A DNA stretch of 64,000 nucleotides from Streptomyces sp. NBC_00258 (GTDB taxonomy: Bacteria; Actinomycetota; Actinomycetes; Streptomycetales; Streptomycetaceae), in NCBI RefSeq assembly GCF_036182465.1, contig NZ_CP108081.1, positions 5,456,001 to 5,520,000 of the forward strand, written 5' to 3'. The position numbers and the translations under genes were made by a program. A model generated the notes under the pieces. The model searched no databases and was not told the DNA's origin. It saw only the letters and a program-made list of their open reading frames with translations. The first letter of the stretch is position 1. Every line of letters starts with the position of its first letter. Shown here in pieces: positions 7,531 through 15,668 of the stretch.

Positions 7531-8256
7531 GTCGACGGGCCCGACCCCGGCCCGCCGGGCGAGCGCCACGGCGGCGAGCGTCGAGTGCACACCGAGCTTC
7601 CCCAGCACGTTCTGCATATGCGTACGGACCGTGTGCGGCGAGAGGAACAGCCGCTCGGCGACGGCCTTGCGCCCCAGCCCCGCGACCATGCACCGCAACA
7701 CTTCCCGCTCCCGCGGAGTCAACGACTCCACCAGCCGCTCGCTCTCCGTACGGTGCTTCCGCGCGGCGGTCAGCTCGCGCAGCACGCCGGTGAGCAGCGC
7801 CGGCGGCAGATGCGTCTCGTCCCGCAGTACGCCCCGGATGACGGTGAGCAGCCGGGACAGCGAGCAGTCCTTGGCGACCCAGCCCGAGGCGCCGGCCTGC
7901 AGGGCGAGCGCCGCGCGACGCGGGTCGTCCTTCTCGGCGAGCACGACCGTACGGACGGTGGGCTGGCCCGAACGGACGCCCGCGACCAGCGAGATGCCGT
8001 CGACCAGGCCTTCTTCGTTGTTGTCGTGGACGGGTACGGCCGGGCGGGCGCCCGGCACGTTGCCGCCCAGGTCGGCGTCGACGAGGAGCACGTCGAATCT
8101 GCGGCCCTCGGCGGCCGCCCGCTCCAGGCAGCGCAGCGCGGCAGGACCGCTGCCGGCCGCGGAGACGTCCACGTCGGGCTCGGCGGCCAGGGCGGCGGCG
8201 AGCGACTCGGCGAAGATACGGTGGTCGTCGACGACCAGGACACGGATGCGAACCAC
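7489..8256 (-). CDS. NarL/FixJ-type response regulator, orphan
   Basis: About 255 residues. The N-terminal receiver starts RIRVLVVDDHRIFAESLAAAL, with the acidic pair and a likely phospho-acceptor Asp in DVLLVDADLGG; the conserved Lys is present (GWVAKD). Between that Asp and the next strand there is an unusually long insert (NVPGARPAVPVHDNNEEG). The C-terminal LuxR helix-turn-helix is typical: LTPREREVLRCMVAGLGRKAVAERLFLSPHTVRTHMQNVLGKLGVHS. No sensor kinase is adjacent. Start codon is uncertain: GTG at 8256 after a G-rich stretch, or GTG at 8268. It converges on and overlaps the MarR gene. Confidence 0.87.
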   Translation of the reverse strand: MVRIRVLVVDDHRIFAESLAAALAAEPDVDVSAAGSGPAALRCLERAAAEGRRFDVLLVDADLGGNVPGARPAVPVHDNNEEGLVDGISLVAGVRSGQPTVRTVVLAEKDDPRRAALALQAGASGWVAKDCSLSRLLTVIRGVLRDETHLPPALLTGVLRELTAARKHRTESERLVESLTPREREVLRCMVAGLGRKAVAERLFLSPHTVRTHMQNVLGKLGVHSTLAAVALARRAGVGPVDLAGDVVERGGQLA

Positions 8257-8412
8257 TGAAACCCCCACTGCTCGGGGGACGGCCGACGCAGGTACGGCGC
8301 CCGGAGATTCCGAACTCCTACGCTCGGAAAACGGGGTGCCGCAGCCGCACGGCCGCCGCCGTGCTGGAACTGCTACCCCCACTCCGGGCGTCGTACCCGA
8401 CTGTCTCGCCCC

Positions 8413-8449
8413 CTGATCAGCACCGGCCCCCACCGGTGCTGCTCATCAG
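8413..8449. other. Hairpin in the gap upstream of the response regulator
   Basis: CAGCACCGG / CCGGTGCTG arms (8418-8426 and 8433-8441), extended by CTGAT / ATCAG outside a 3-base asymmetry. It lies in the space between two divergent genes, about 160 bases before the regulator, so it is not an ordinary 3' terminator. It could be a 5'-leader structure or the end of an unseen small RNA. Confidence 0.4.
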
Positions 8450-8520
8450 AGTACGGCTGGGCAGCAGGAGCGGAAGGTGATTTGCAGAACTGATTGGCCA
8501 GCGCGTTTATGGTGAGCCGT

Positions 8521-8964
8521 ATGTTTCGTATTGAGACTGAAGTCGACAAAGAGCGTAGTCAATTCCTGCGTTCACGGCTACGGGACGCGAACATGGCTGC
8601 GTCTCCGGTGCTCCGTTCTCTGCGCGGAACCCCTGGTGAACGGGAAGTTCCGCTCCAGGTATGGGCGTTGGATCCGGCCGGTGGGGTCGTGGGGGGTCTG
8701 GTCGGGCACACGTGGGCGGGGTGGCTGCACGTGACGTATCTCTGGGTCGACGAGCGCCGTCGTGGTGCCGGTCTTGGCTCGCACCTTCTGTCCCGTGCGG
8801 AACATCTGGCCCGTACGTCCCGCGGTTGCCGCAACTCCCGGCTGGAGACGTGGGATTTCCAGGCCCCGGCCTTCTACCGGAAACAGGGCTACGAGGTGGT
8901 GTGCGAGATCCCGGACTATCCCCCGGGCATCACGGAGTACACCCTGACGAAGCACCTCGCCTGA
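8521..8964 (+). CDS. GNAT family N-acetyltransferase
   Basis: 147 residues. The acetyl-CoA binding motif A is seen as LWVDERRRGAGLGSHLLSRAEHLA, and motif B as the conserved ETWDFQAPAFYRKQGYEVVCEI segment (late strand with Tyr). The substrate is not deducible from sequence. Two earlier in-frame starts exist (8494 and 8512); I chose the ATG at 8521, preceded by GGTGAG. The first third is less conserved and may be variable. Single-gene unit, convergent with galK, separated from it by a large nested inverted repeat. Confidence 0.85.
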   Translation: MFRIETEVDKERSQFLRSRLRDANMAASPVLRSLRGTPGEREVPLQVWALDPAGGVVGGLVGHTWAGWLHVTYLWVDERRRGAGLGSHLLSRAEHLARTSRGCRNSRLETWDFQAPAFYRKQGYEVVCEIPDYPPGITEYTLTKHLA

Positions 8965-8974
8965 CCCACCCGTT

Positions 8975-9189
8975 TCTCGCCCCGCCGCCCCTACCCGTCC
9001 CGTCCCTGGGGGCTGTCGCCCCCAGACCCCCGCATCGGCCTGAACGGCCTCGTCCTCAAACGCCGGACGGGCTGGAAGTGTCGGCCCAGGCCGCGGAAAA
9101 TCCAGCCCCTCCGGCGTTTGAGGAGCGGGGGTTCGGGGGCGGAGCCCCCGAGTAGTGACGGGTATGGGTAAGGGCGGCGGGGGCGAGGA
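8975..9189. repeat. Nested inverted-repeat element between convergent genes
   Basis: An outer pair (8975-9004 and 9157-9189) is made of TCGCCCC-GCCGCCCCTACCC-type sequence and its complement. Inside are a small hairpin (CTGGGGG / CCCCCAG, 9006-9024) and a 23-bp pair (9054-9076 and 9101-9123) that begins CCTCAAACGCCGGA and has one mismatch. A second element with the same outer sequence lies at 23411-23615. Such blocks recur at gene ends in Streptomyces; here it probably also terminates transcription from both sides. Confidence 0.75.
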
Positions 9190-9199
9190 AAGCCCGAGG

Positions 9200-10351
9200 T
9201 CAGCTCACCCGCCGAGCACCCTCAGAAGGCACCGCCGGGAACACCCGCGGCGCGGTGAAGCCGGCGGCCGCGAAGGCCTCCTCCACCGCCTTGGTGACCG
9301 TGTCCGAGTCCGAGGACTCCACCAACACGATCGCCGAGCCGCCGAACCCGCCCCCGGTCATGCGAGCGCCAAGCGCCCCCGCCTCGTTCGCCGTGGCAAC
9401 CACCAGATCCAGCTCCGGGCACGAGATCCGCAGATCGTCCCGCAACGAGGCATGACCGGACGTCAGGATCGGCCCGATGCCACGCACATCCCCCGCGTCC
9501 AGCAACGCGATGACCTCATCGACCCGATGGTCGTCGGACACCACATGCCGCACATAGCGACGCACCCGCTCGTCGGACAGACGCGCGAGGGAAGCCTCCA
9601 GGTCCTCGAAGCGGACGTCCCGAAGGAAGGGAACACCGAGCTGCCGCGCCCCCTCCTCGCAGCCCTCCCGCCGCTCCGCGTACTCCCCGTCGCCCAGAGC
9701 GTGCTTCACACGGGTGTCGACCACGAGGAGCCTCAGCCCGTGGGCCGGCAGGTCGAACGGGACCTGCCGGATGGACAGGTCACGGCAGTCGAGGTGGAGG
9801 GCGTGGCCCTCCGTGGAGCAGGCGGACGCCGTCTGGTCCATGATTCCGCAGGGCACGCCCACGAAGTCGTTCTCCGCCCGCTGGGAGACCCGGGCCAGCT
9901 CCGGACGCGTGAGGCCCAGCTCGAACAGGTCGTTCAGCGCCAGGGCCGTGACCACCTCCAGCGCGGCCGAGGACGACAGGCCCGCGCCCGTCGGGACCGT
10001 CGAGGCGAGGTGGATGTCCGCGCCGGTGACGGCGTGACCGGCCTCGCGCAGGACCCAGACGACCCCCGCCGGGTAGGCGGCCCAGCTCGTGTTCGTCAGC
10101 GGCGCCAGTTCGTCGACGTGCAGTTCGACGACCGGGCCCTCGATGTCGGCCGAGTGGATGCGGAGTACGCCGTCGTCGCGGCGCGAGACCGCCGCCACCG
10201 CCGTGTGCGGCAGCGCGAGCGGCATCACGAAGCCCTCGTTGAAGTCCGTGTACTCACCGATCAGGTTGACCCGGCCGGGTGCCGCCCAGACACCGTCGGG
10301 GGCCGCCCCGAAGAGCGCTTCGAACCCTTCGCGTACCTGCTGTGCCCCCAC
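9200..10351 (-). CDS. galK: Galactokinase
   Basis: 383 residues, GHMP kinase. It phosphorylates alpha-D-galactose to galactose 1-phosphate, the first step after mutarotation in the Leloir pathway. Visible are the galactokinase signature GRVNLIGEYTDFNEGFVMP (about residues 26-44), the ATP-binding PTGAGLSSSAALE motif (about 120-133) and the C-terminal GARMTGGGFGGSAIVL. The start at 10351 is GTG within TAGTG, sharing one base with the galE stop, with GAAGGAG just upstream; the open frame runs to 10417 but lies inside galE. Last gene of the galT-galE-galK operon. Confidence 0.97.
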   Translation of the reverse strand: MGAQQVREGFEALFGAAPDGVWAAPGRVNLIGEYTDFNEGFVMPLALPHTAVAAVSRRDDGVLRIHSADIEGPVVELHVDELAPLTNTSWAAYPAGVVWVLREAGHAVTGADIHLASTVPTGAGLSSSAALEVVTALALNDLFELGLTRPELARVSQRAENDFVGVPCGIMDQTASACSTEGHALHLDCRDLSIRQVPFDLPAHGLRLLVVDTRVKHALGDGEYAERREGCEEGARQLGVPFLRDVRFEDLEASLARLSDERVRRYVRHVVSDDHRVDEVIALLDAGDVRGIGPILTSGHASLRDDLRISCPELDLVVATANEAGALGARMTGGGFGGSAIVLVESSDSDTVTKAVEEAFAAAGFTAPRVFPAVPSEGARRVS

Positions 10352-11349
10352 TAGTTCTCCTTCGACTTCGACTGCGCCGACGACTGCGACGTCGCGATGT
10401 GCTGCGCGAACTCCCACGCGTCCGCGACGATCCCCGCGAGATCCGCGCGGGACGGGTTCCAGCCGAGCCGTTCGCGGGCCGTGGCCGCGGAGGCGACGAG
10501 GACGGCCGGGTCACCGGCGCGGCGCGGGGCCGCGACCTCGGGGATCGGGTGTCCGGTCACCCGGCGGACGGTCTCGACGACCTCGCGGACCGAGAAGCCG
10601 TTGCCGTTGCCGAGGTTGCAGATCAGGTGCTCGCCCGGCTGCGCGGCGGCGACGGCCAGCAGGTGGGCCTCCGCCAGGTCCGCGACGTGGATGTAGTCGC
10701 GGATGCAGGTGCCGTCCGGGGTCGGGTAGTCGTCGCCGTAGACGGAGATGGCGTCGCGGCGGCCCTGGGCGACCTGGAGGACCAGCGGGATCAGGTGCGA
10801 CTCGGGGTCGTGCCGCTCGCCGCACGCGCCGTACGCGCCCGCCACGTTGAAGTAGCGCAGCGACACCGCCGCGAGTCCGTGCGCGGCCGCCTCGCCGGTG
10901 ATCATGTGGTCGACGGCGAGCTTGGAGGCGCCGTACGGGTTGGTCGGGGACGTCGGGGCGGACTCGACGATCGGGGTGGTCTCCGGCTCGCCGTACGTCG
11001 CCGCCGTGGAGGAGAAGACCAGCTTGCGGACGCCCGCCGAGCGCATGGCCGCCAGCAGGGCCATCGTGCCGCCGACGTTGTTGTCCCAGTACTTCTCGGG
11101 CTTCACGACCGACTCGCCGACCTGCGAGAACGCGGCGAAGTGGAGCACGGCGTCGAACGAGGAGTCCAGCCACTTGGCGGCGTCGCGGATGTCGCCCTCG
11201 ATGAATTCGGCGCCCGCGGGCACGCCCTCGCGGAAGCCGGTGGAGAGGTTGTCGAGGACGGTCACCTCGTGGCCCGCCTCCAGCAGATGCTGGGCGACCA
11301 CACTGCCCACATAGCCCGCACCGCCGGTGACCAGGTACTTCCCACTCAT
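10351..11349 (-). CDS. galE: UDP-glucose 4-epimerase
   Basis: 332 residues, short-chain dehydrogenase fold with bound NAD. It interconverts UDP-galactose and UDP-glucose. Motifs: YLVTGGAGYVGS (Rossmann glycine motif, residues 5-16), FSSTAATYG with catalytic Ser/Thr, and YGASKLAVD with the catalytic Tyr and Lys (about 146-154). The LVFSSTAATYGEP and NLGNGNGFSV blocks are typical of GalE. The ATG overlaps the galT stop by 4 bases (ATGA) and the stop touches the galK start, so the three are translationally coupled. Confidence 0.97.
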   Translation of the reverse strand: MSGKYLVTGGAGYVGSVVAQHLLEAGHEVTVLDNLSTGFREGVPAGAEFIEGDIRDAAKWLDSSFDAVLHFAAFSQVGESVVKPEKYWDNNVGGTMALLAAMRSAGVRKLVFSSTAATYGEPETTPIVESAPTSPTNPYGASKLAVDHMITGEAAAHGLAAVSLRYFNVAGAYGACGERHDPESHLIPLVLQVAQGRRDAISVYGDDYPTPDGTCIRDYIHVADLAEAHLLAVAAAQPGEHLICNLGNGNGFSVREVVETVRRVTGHPIPEVAAPRRAGDPAVLVASAATARERLGWNPSRADLAGIVADAWEFAQHIATSQSSAQSKSKEN

Positions 11350-12407
11350 GAACTCGCTACCTCTCGCAGTCGCTGGGCCGCGGCCTCCGGCGGCACGTCG
11401 TTGATGAACACACTCATGCCGGACTCGGAACCCGCGAGGAACTTCAGCTTGCCGGACGTACGGCGGATGGTGAAAAGCTCGAGGTGGAGCGCGAAGTCCT
11501 CCCTCACCACACCGTCGAACTCCTCCAGCGTGCCGAACGGCGCCTGGTGCCAGGCCGAGATGTACGGCGTGCGCGGTTCACCCTCGCCGAAGATCCGGTC
11601 GAAGCGCCTCAACAGTTCCAGATAGACCTGGGGGAATTCTGTGCGTGCCCCCTCGTCGAGACCCAGCAGGTCCGGCACGCGGCGGCGCGGGTAGAGGTGC
11701 ACCTCGTACGGCCAGTGCGCGGCGTACGGCACGAAGGCCACCCAGTGGTCGGTCTCCAGCACGATCCGCTCGCCGGCCAGTTCCTTCTCCAGCACGGCGT
11801 CGAAGAGGTTCTCCCCGCCCGTCCCCTCCTTGTGTGCCGCGAGCGACCGCAGCATCAGGGCCGTTCGAGGCGTCGTGAACGGGTACGCGTAGATCTGCCC
11901 GTGCGGATGTCCGAGCGTCACGCCGATCTCGGCGCCGCGGTTCTCGAAACAGAACACCTGCTCCACGGAGGGGAGATGCGACAGCTCGGCCGTGCGGTCG
12001 GTCCACGCGTCCAGGACCAGACCCGCCTGCTCCTCGGTCAGATCGGCGAAGGACGCGCCGTGGTCCGAGGTGAAGCAGACGACCTCGCAGCGACCGGAGT
12101 CCCCGGCCAGCGACGGGAAGCGGTTCTCGAAGACCGCGACGTCGTACGAGGAGTCCGGGATCTCGCTCAGCCGGTCGCCCTCGGAGGGGCACAGCGGGCA
12201 TTCGTCAGCCGGCGGGTGGTAGGTCCGGCCCTGCCGGTGGGAGGCGATGGCCACCGCGTCACCGAGCAGCGGATCGCGGCGTACCTCCGATGTGGTGACC
12301 GTCCGGTCGAGCGGGCGCCGGTCCACCGCGTCGCGCACCGTGTCGTCGCGCGAGTCGTAGTAGATGAGCTCACGACCGTCGGCCAGTCGGGTCGAGGTCT
12401 TCTTCAC
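11346..12407 (-). CDS. galT: Galactose-1-phosphate uridylyltransferase
   Basis: 353 residues, HIT-superfamily nucleotidyl transferase. It exchanges UMP between UDP-glucose and galactose 1-phosphate. The active-site HPHGQ triad is present (about residue 166 onward, in LGHPHGQIYAYPF), with CPLCPSEG (about 70-77) as the likely metal-binding cysteine pair and AAHWPYEVHLYP as the second conserved histidine region. The GTG start at 12407 follows GGAGAG by 6 bases. First gene of the gal operon; divergent from the symporter across a 122-base promoter region. Confidence 0.97.
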   Translation of the reverse strand: MKKTSTRLADGRELIYYDSRDDTVRDAVDRRPLDRTVTTSEVRRDPLLGDAVAIASHRQGRTYHPPADECPLCPSEGDRLSEIPDSSYDVAVFENRFPSLAGDSGRCEVVCFTSDHGASFADLTEEQAGLVLDAWTDRTAELSHLPSVEQVFCFENRGAEIGVTLGHPHGQIYAYPFTTPRTALMLRSLAAHKEGTGGENLFDAVLEKELAGERIVLETDHWVAFVPYAAHWPYEVHLYPRRRVPDLLGLDEGARTEFPQVYLELLRRFDRIFGEGEPRTPYISAWHQAPFGTLEEFDGVVREDFALHLELFTIRRTSGKLKFLAGSESGMSVFINDVPPEAAAQRLREVASS

Positions 12408-12529
12408 GCCGGACTCTCCATCCGTACCCGATCAAAGCATTCAACAGAAGCAAACACATCAAACCACAAACCCCCACGCCAGTCATCACCACAACCAAAC
12501 AAAGAACACCAAAGTGAAGTGAGTGCTGT
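12408..12529. promoter_or_regulatory. Divergent gal / symporter control region
   Basis: This 122-base stretch is markedly AT-richer than its surroundings and strongly strand-asymmetric: one strand carries runs of CAAA/CAAC, so the galT strand has repeated TTTG/TTG tracts (for example TTTGATGTGTTTGC). Repeated TTTG-type half-sites resemble operators of sugar-catabolic repressors, but I cannot assign a protein; no regulator is encoded next to the operon. Confidence 0.5.
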
Positions 12530-14233
12530 ATGCAGACCCCCACAGATCCAGCCCCCACATCGCCCGTGCACCTGGCGGCGGAGCTGCGCCTCCCCACCAA
12601 CTGGCTCGACTACACGATCCTGGCGATCTACTTCGTCGTCGTGCTCGGCATCGGCTTCGCGGCCCGCCGCTCGGTGAAGACCAGCCTCGACTTCTTCCTC
12701 TCCGGGCGTTCGCTGCCCGCCTGGGTGACCGGTCTCGCGTTCATCGCCGCCAACCTGGGCGCGACCGAGATCCTCGGCATGGCCGCCAACAGCGCCCAGT
12801 ACGGCGTCTACACCGTGCACTGGTACTGGATCGGCGCCATCCCCGCCATGGTCTTCCTGGGCCTGGTGATGATGCCCTTCTACTACGGCTCGAAGGTCAG
12901 GTCCGTCCCCGAGTTCCTGCTGCTGCGCTTCGACAAGGGGGCGCATCTGCTCAGCTCGATCCTGTTCGCGTTCGCCGCGATCCTCATCGCCGGGGTGAAC
13001 CTCTACGCGCTCGCCATCGTCGTCGAGGCACTGCTCGGCTGGCCGCAGTGGGTGTCGATCGTCGTCGCGGGCTTCTTCGTGCTCGGCTACATCACCCTCG
13101 GCGGTCTGTCGTCAGCGATCTACAACGAGGTGCTGCAGTTCTTCGTGATCCTCGCCGCGCTGATCCCGCTCTCGGTGCTCGGGCTGAAGAAGGTCGGCGG
13201 CTGGGACGGCCTGACCGACTCCCTGACGGCGTCCCACGGAGCCGACTTCACCACCGCGTGGGGCGGCACCGGAATCGGCAGCGACAACCCGCTCGGCGCC
13301 AACTGGCTCACCATCGTCCTGGGCCTCGGCTTCGTGCTGTCCTTTGGCTACTGGACGACGAACTTCGCCGAGGTGCAGCGCGCCCTGTCCGCGAAGAACC
13401 TCTCCGCGGCCCAGCGCACCCCGCTCATCGCCGCGTTCCCGAAGATCTTCATCGTCTTCCTGGTGATGATCCCGGGGCTCGTCGCGGCCGTGCTCGTGCC
13501 GAAGATCGGGACCTCCGGGTCCGACCTCCAGTACAACGACGCGATCCCGTACCTGATGGAGGACCTGCTGCCCAACGGCGTCCTCGGGATCGCGGTGACC
13601 GGTCTGCTGGCGGCCTTCATGGCGGGCATGGCGGCCAACATCTCGTCCTTCAACACCGTCTTCACCACGGACATCTGGCAGAAGTACGTGAAGCGCGACG
13701 AGGAGGACACGTACTACGTGCGCTTCGGCCGTCTCATCACGGCCGCCGGCGTGCTGGCGTCGATCGGGACGGCGTTCCTCGCCTCCTCCTTCTCGAACAT
13801 CATGAGCTACCTCCAGACGCTGTTCTCCTTCTTCAACGTGCCGATGTTCGTCGTCTTCATCATCGGCATGTTCTGGAAGCGCGCGTCCATGAAGTCCGGC
13901 TTCTGGGGCCTGCTCGCGGGCACCACGGCCGCGATGATCAACTACTTCGTCCTCTACAAGCAGGACATCATCGGCATCCCCTCCGACCAGGGCGCCAACT
14001 TCGTCTCCGCGATCGCCGGGTTCGTGGCCGGCGCGGTGGTCATGTTCGCCGTCTCCCTCTTCACCGCGCCGAAGCCCGCGGAGGAACTCCAGGGCCTGGT
14101 GTACGGGACCACCTCGCCCGGCATGGAGGAGCCGCCGGCCAAGGGCGACGACGCCTGGTACCGCAAGCCGGCCCTGCTCGGCTGGGGCGCGATCATCCTG
14201 GCCGCCGCCTGCTACATCCCCTTCTCCTTCTGA
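12530..14233 (+). CDS. Sodium:solute (sugar) symporter, SSS/SGLT family
   Basis: 567 residues with 13-14 predicted membrane helices. The SSS pattern is clear: the first helix WLDYTILAIYFVVVLGIGFAARR, the DFFLSGRSLPAWVTGLAFIAANLGATEILGMAANSAQYG block (sodium and substrate site region) and SFNTVFTTDIWQKYV typical of SGLT-like members. Members of this branch carry galactose, glucose or similar sugars with Na+. Divergent placement from galT suggests galactose uptake; that assignment is inference. The gene is followed after 21 bases by a small membrane protein, probably co-transcribed. Confidence 0.92.
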   Translation: MQTPTDPAPTSPVHLAAELRLPTNWLDYTILAIYFVVVLGIGFAARRSVKTSLDFFLSGRSLPAWVTGLAFIAANLGATEILGMAANSAQYGVYTVHWYWIGAIPAMVFLGLVMMPFYYGSKVRSVPEFLLLRFDKGAHLLSSILFAFAAILIAGVNLYALAIVVEALLGWPQWVSIVVAGFFVLGYITLGGLSSAIYNEVLQFFVILAALIPLSVLGLKKVGGWDGLTDSLTASHGADFTTAWGGTGIGSDNPLGANWLTIVLGLGFVLSFGYWTTNFAEVQRALSAKNLSAAQRTPLIAAFPKIFIVFLVMIPGLVAAVLVPKIGTSGSDLQYNDAIPYLMEDLLPNGVLGIAVTGLLAAFMAGMAANISSFNTVFTTDIWQKYVKRDEEDTYYVRFGRLITAAGVLASIGTAFLASSFSNIMSYLQTLFSFFNVPMFVVFIIGMFWKRASMKSGFWGLLAGTTAAMINYFVLYKQDIIGIPSDQGANFVSAIAGFVAGAVVMFAVSLFTAPKPAEELQGLVYGTTSPGMEEPPAKGDDAWYRKPALLGWGAIILAAACYIPFSF

Positions 14234-14254
14234 CGACCGGAGGCCTGATCACCC

Positions 14255-14578
14255 ATGTCCGAGCACTCTGGCTATTCCGACCGCGACCTTCAACGCGAAG
14301 TCACCGAACTGCAGGGCAAGTCCGCCACCGCGGCCCGCCTGTTCGACATCCGCCGCATCATCGGCGGCCTGTTCGTCGTCTACGGGATCATCGTCACGAT
14401 CGCCGGCATCACCGAGTCCGACGCCGACATCGCCAAGGCCCAGGACGTCAACATCAACCTCTGGACGGGCCTCGGCATGCTGGCGCTCGGCCTGTTCTTC
14501 CTGGCCTGGCTGTGGCTGCGCCCGACGGCACCGCCCACACCGGACCAGGACCCGGACACCGAGCGACCCGCCGGGTAA
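14255..14578 (+). CDS. Small membrane protein downstream of the symporter
   Basis: 107 residues, no named family recognised. A short hydrophilic N-terminus (YSDRDLQREVTELQGKSATAARLFDIRRIIGG) precedes two membrane helices (about residues 36-55 and 72-90) and a Pro/Asp-rich tail. The ATG follows GGAGG-like sequence (GACCGGAGGCC) and is only 21 bases after the symporter stop, so it is likely an accessory subunit or stabiliser. Paired small proteins are common for SSS transporters in actinobacteria, but the function here is inferred from position. Confidence 0.8.
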   Translation: MSEHSGYSDRDLQREVTELQGKSATAARLFDIRRIIGGLFVVYGIIVTIAGITESDADIAKAQDVNINLWTGLGMLALGLFFLAWLWLRPTAPPTPDQDPDTERPAG

Positions 14579-14604
14579 CCGCCGGGCACGGCGATCGCGG
14601 GTAC

Positions 14605-14637
14605 GGGGCCGGAGCCGCACAGCGCGACTCCGGCCCC
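14605..14637. terminator. Bidirectional hairpin terminator
   Basis: Perfect 10-bp arms GGGGCCGGAG (14605-14614) and CTCCGGCCCC (14628-14637), 13-base loop, between two convergent genes. Repeated GGGCCGGGAC units follow up to 14684. Confidence 0.7.
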
Positions 14638-14684
14638 CACACCTGTACCGGGGCCGGGACCGGGACCCTGTACCAGGGCCGGGA

Positions 14685-15386
14685 CTAGACCTCGGACCCC
14701 GTGTCCGGCGCCGGGTGCTGAATCGGCCCCGCGCGGTCCAGCAGCCCCGTACGGGCGGCGAGCGCGGCCGCCTCCAGCCGGGAGCCGACGCCCAGCTTCA
14801 TCAGTACGCGCTGCACGTGGGTCCGCGCGGTGCTCGGCGCTATGCCCATGCCGGCCGCGATGAGCCGCGTGTCCTCGCCGTCGGCCACCCTCACCAGCAC
14901 CTCGACCTCTCTCGGCGTCAGCATCTGGAGGAGCCGCTGGCCCTCGTCGTCGGGCTGCGCGGCCGGGTTGAGCAGTTCACTGAAGGCGCCCTGCAGAAGC
15001 TGCGGCGCCACGGCCGCCTCCCCCGCCCGGGCCTTCATGATGGCCCGCTCGACACCCTCTATCCGCTCGTCGTGCCGTACGTAGCCGGACGCTCCCGCGG
15101 CGAACGCCGCGGCGATTCCGCGCGGGTTCGGCACCGGTCCGAGGACCAGCACCGCGACCTGCGGCCGCTCCCGCTTGATCCTCACCACCGGGTCGAACAT
15201 GCCCGGTTCGGCGGGCGTCGCCGTGCCGATCAGGCACACCTCCGGCGCCCTCGTGATCACCAGCTCCGCCGCTCCCGCGGCAGGCGCGGCCGCGGCCAGC
15301 ACGCGGTGCCCGCGCAGCTTCAAGGCCGAGGCCAACGCCTCGGCGAGCAGTCGGTGGTCGTCGACCACCATGAGCCGCACTCCCAT
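14685..15386 (-). CDS. LuxR-type regulator with degenerate receiver domain
   Basis: 233 residues. The C-terminal helix-turn-helix is intact: LTPREVEVLVRVADGEDTRLIAAGMGIAPSTARTHVQRVLMKLGVGS. The N-terminal domain has the receiver fold and acidic pair (VRLMVVDDHRLLAEAL), but where the phospho-acceptor Asp should end strand 3 it reads APEVCLIGTATP, and the conserved Lys is replaced (GYVRHDE). It is therefore probably not phosphorylated and may respond to a ligand or partner. The ATG at 15386 follows a GGGGGG tract; the frame is open to 15431. No histidine kinase is adjacent. Confidence 0.88.
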   Translation of the reverse strand: MGVRLMVVDDHRLLAEALASALKLRGHRVLAAAAPAAGAAELVITRAPEVCLIGTATPAEPGMFDPVVRIKRERPQVAVLVLGPVPNPRGIAAAFAAGASGYVRHDERIEGVERAIMKARAGEAAVAPQLLQGAFSELLNPAAQPDDEGQRLLQMLTPREVEVLVRVADGEDTRLIAAGMGIAPSTARTHVQRVLMKLGVGSRLEAAALAARTGLLDRAGPIQHPAPDTGSEV

Positions 15387-15561
15387 CGAGCCCAACCCCC
15401 CAGTCCCCCTGGATCCCCACTGGTACCCCATGGATAGGAGCCCCCCGGCTCTCCATCCCCCGGAAGCTACACGCTTGTTCGACGTTGCGCTTCCCCTACT
15501 GGAGAGAAGTGCCCCGGATTTCCGAAATTCCTCGCATTCGCGAGCGATGGGCCGTACGAGA

Positions 15562-15593
15562 ACGACTCCGCCCCTGAGCAGGGACGGAGTCGT
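15562..15593 (-). terminator. Hairpin after the first beta-propeller gene
   Basis: ACGACTCCG (15562-15570) pairs with CGGAGTCGT (15585-15593), and CCCT/AGGG extend the stem inside. It is about 75 bases past the stop of the minus-strand beta-propeller gene. A second stem, GCCCGAGG / CCTCGGGC, lies between them at 15629-15655. Together they fill most of the 282-base gap 15387-15668, which has no gene. Confidence 0.65.
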
Positions 15594-15668
15594 GATCGAC
15601 AGGCGAACGCCTGATCGGCGTACGGCCCGCCCGAGGCCCGTCGAAGACCTCGGGCAGCCGTGGGACGC

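Noticed and set aside
12523..14688. 721-codon ORF in another frame of the symporter gene
   Set aside because: The symporter frame (12530) carries the SSS signatures; this frame is an Arg/His-rich shadow.
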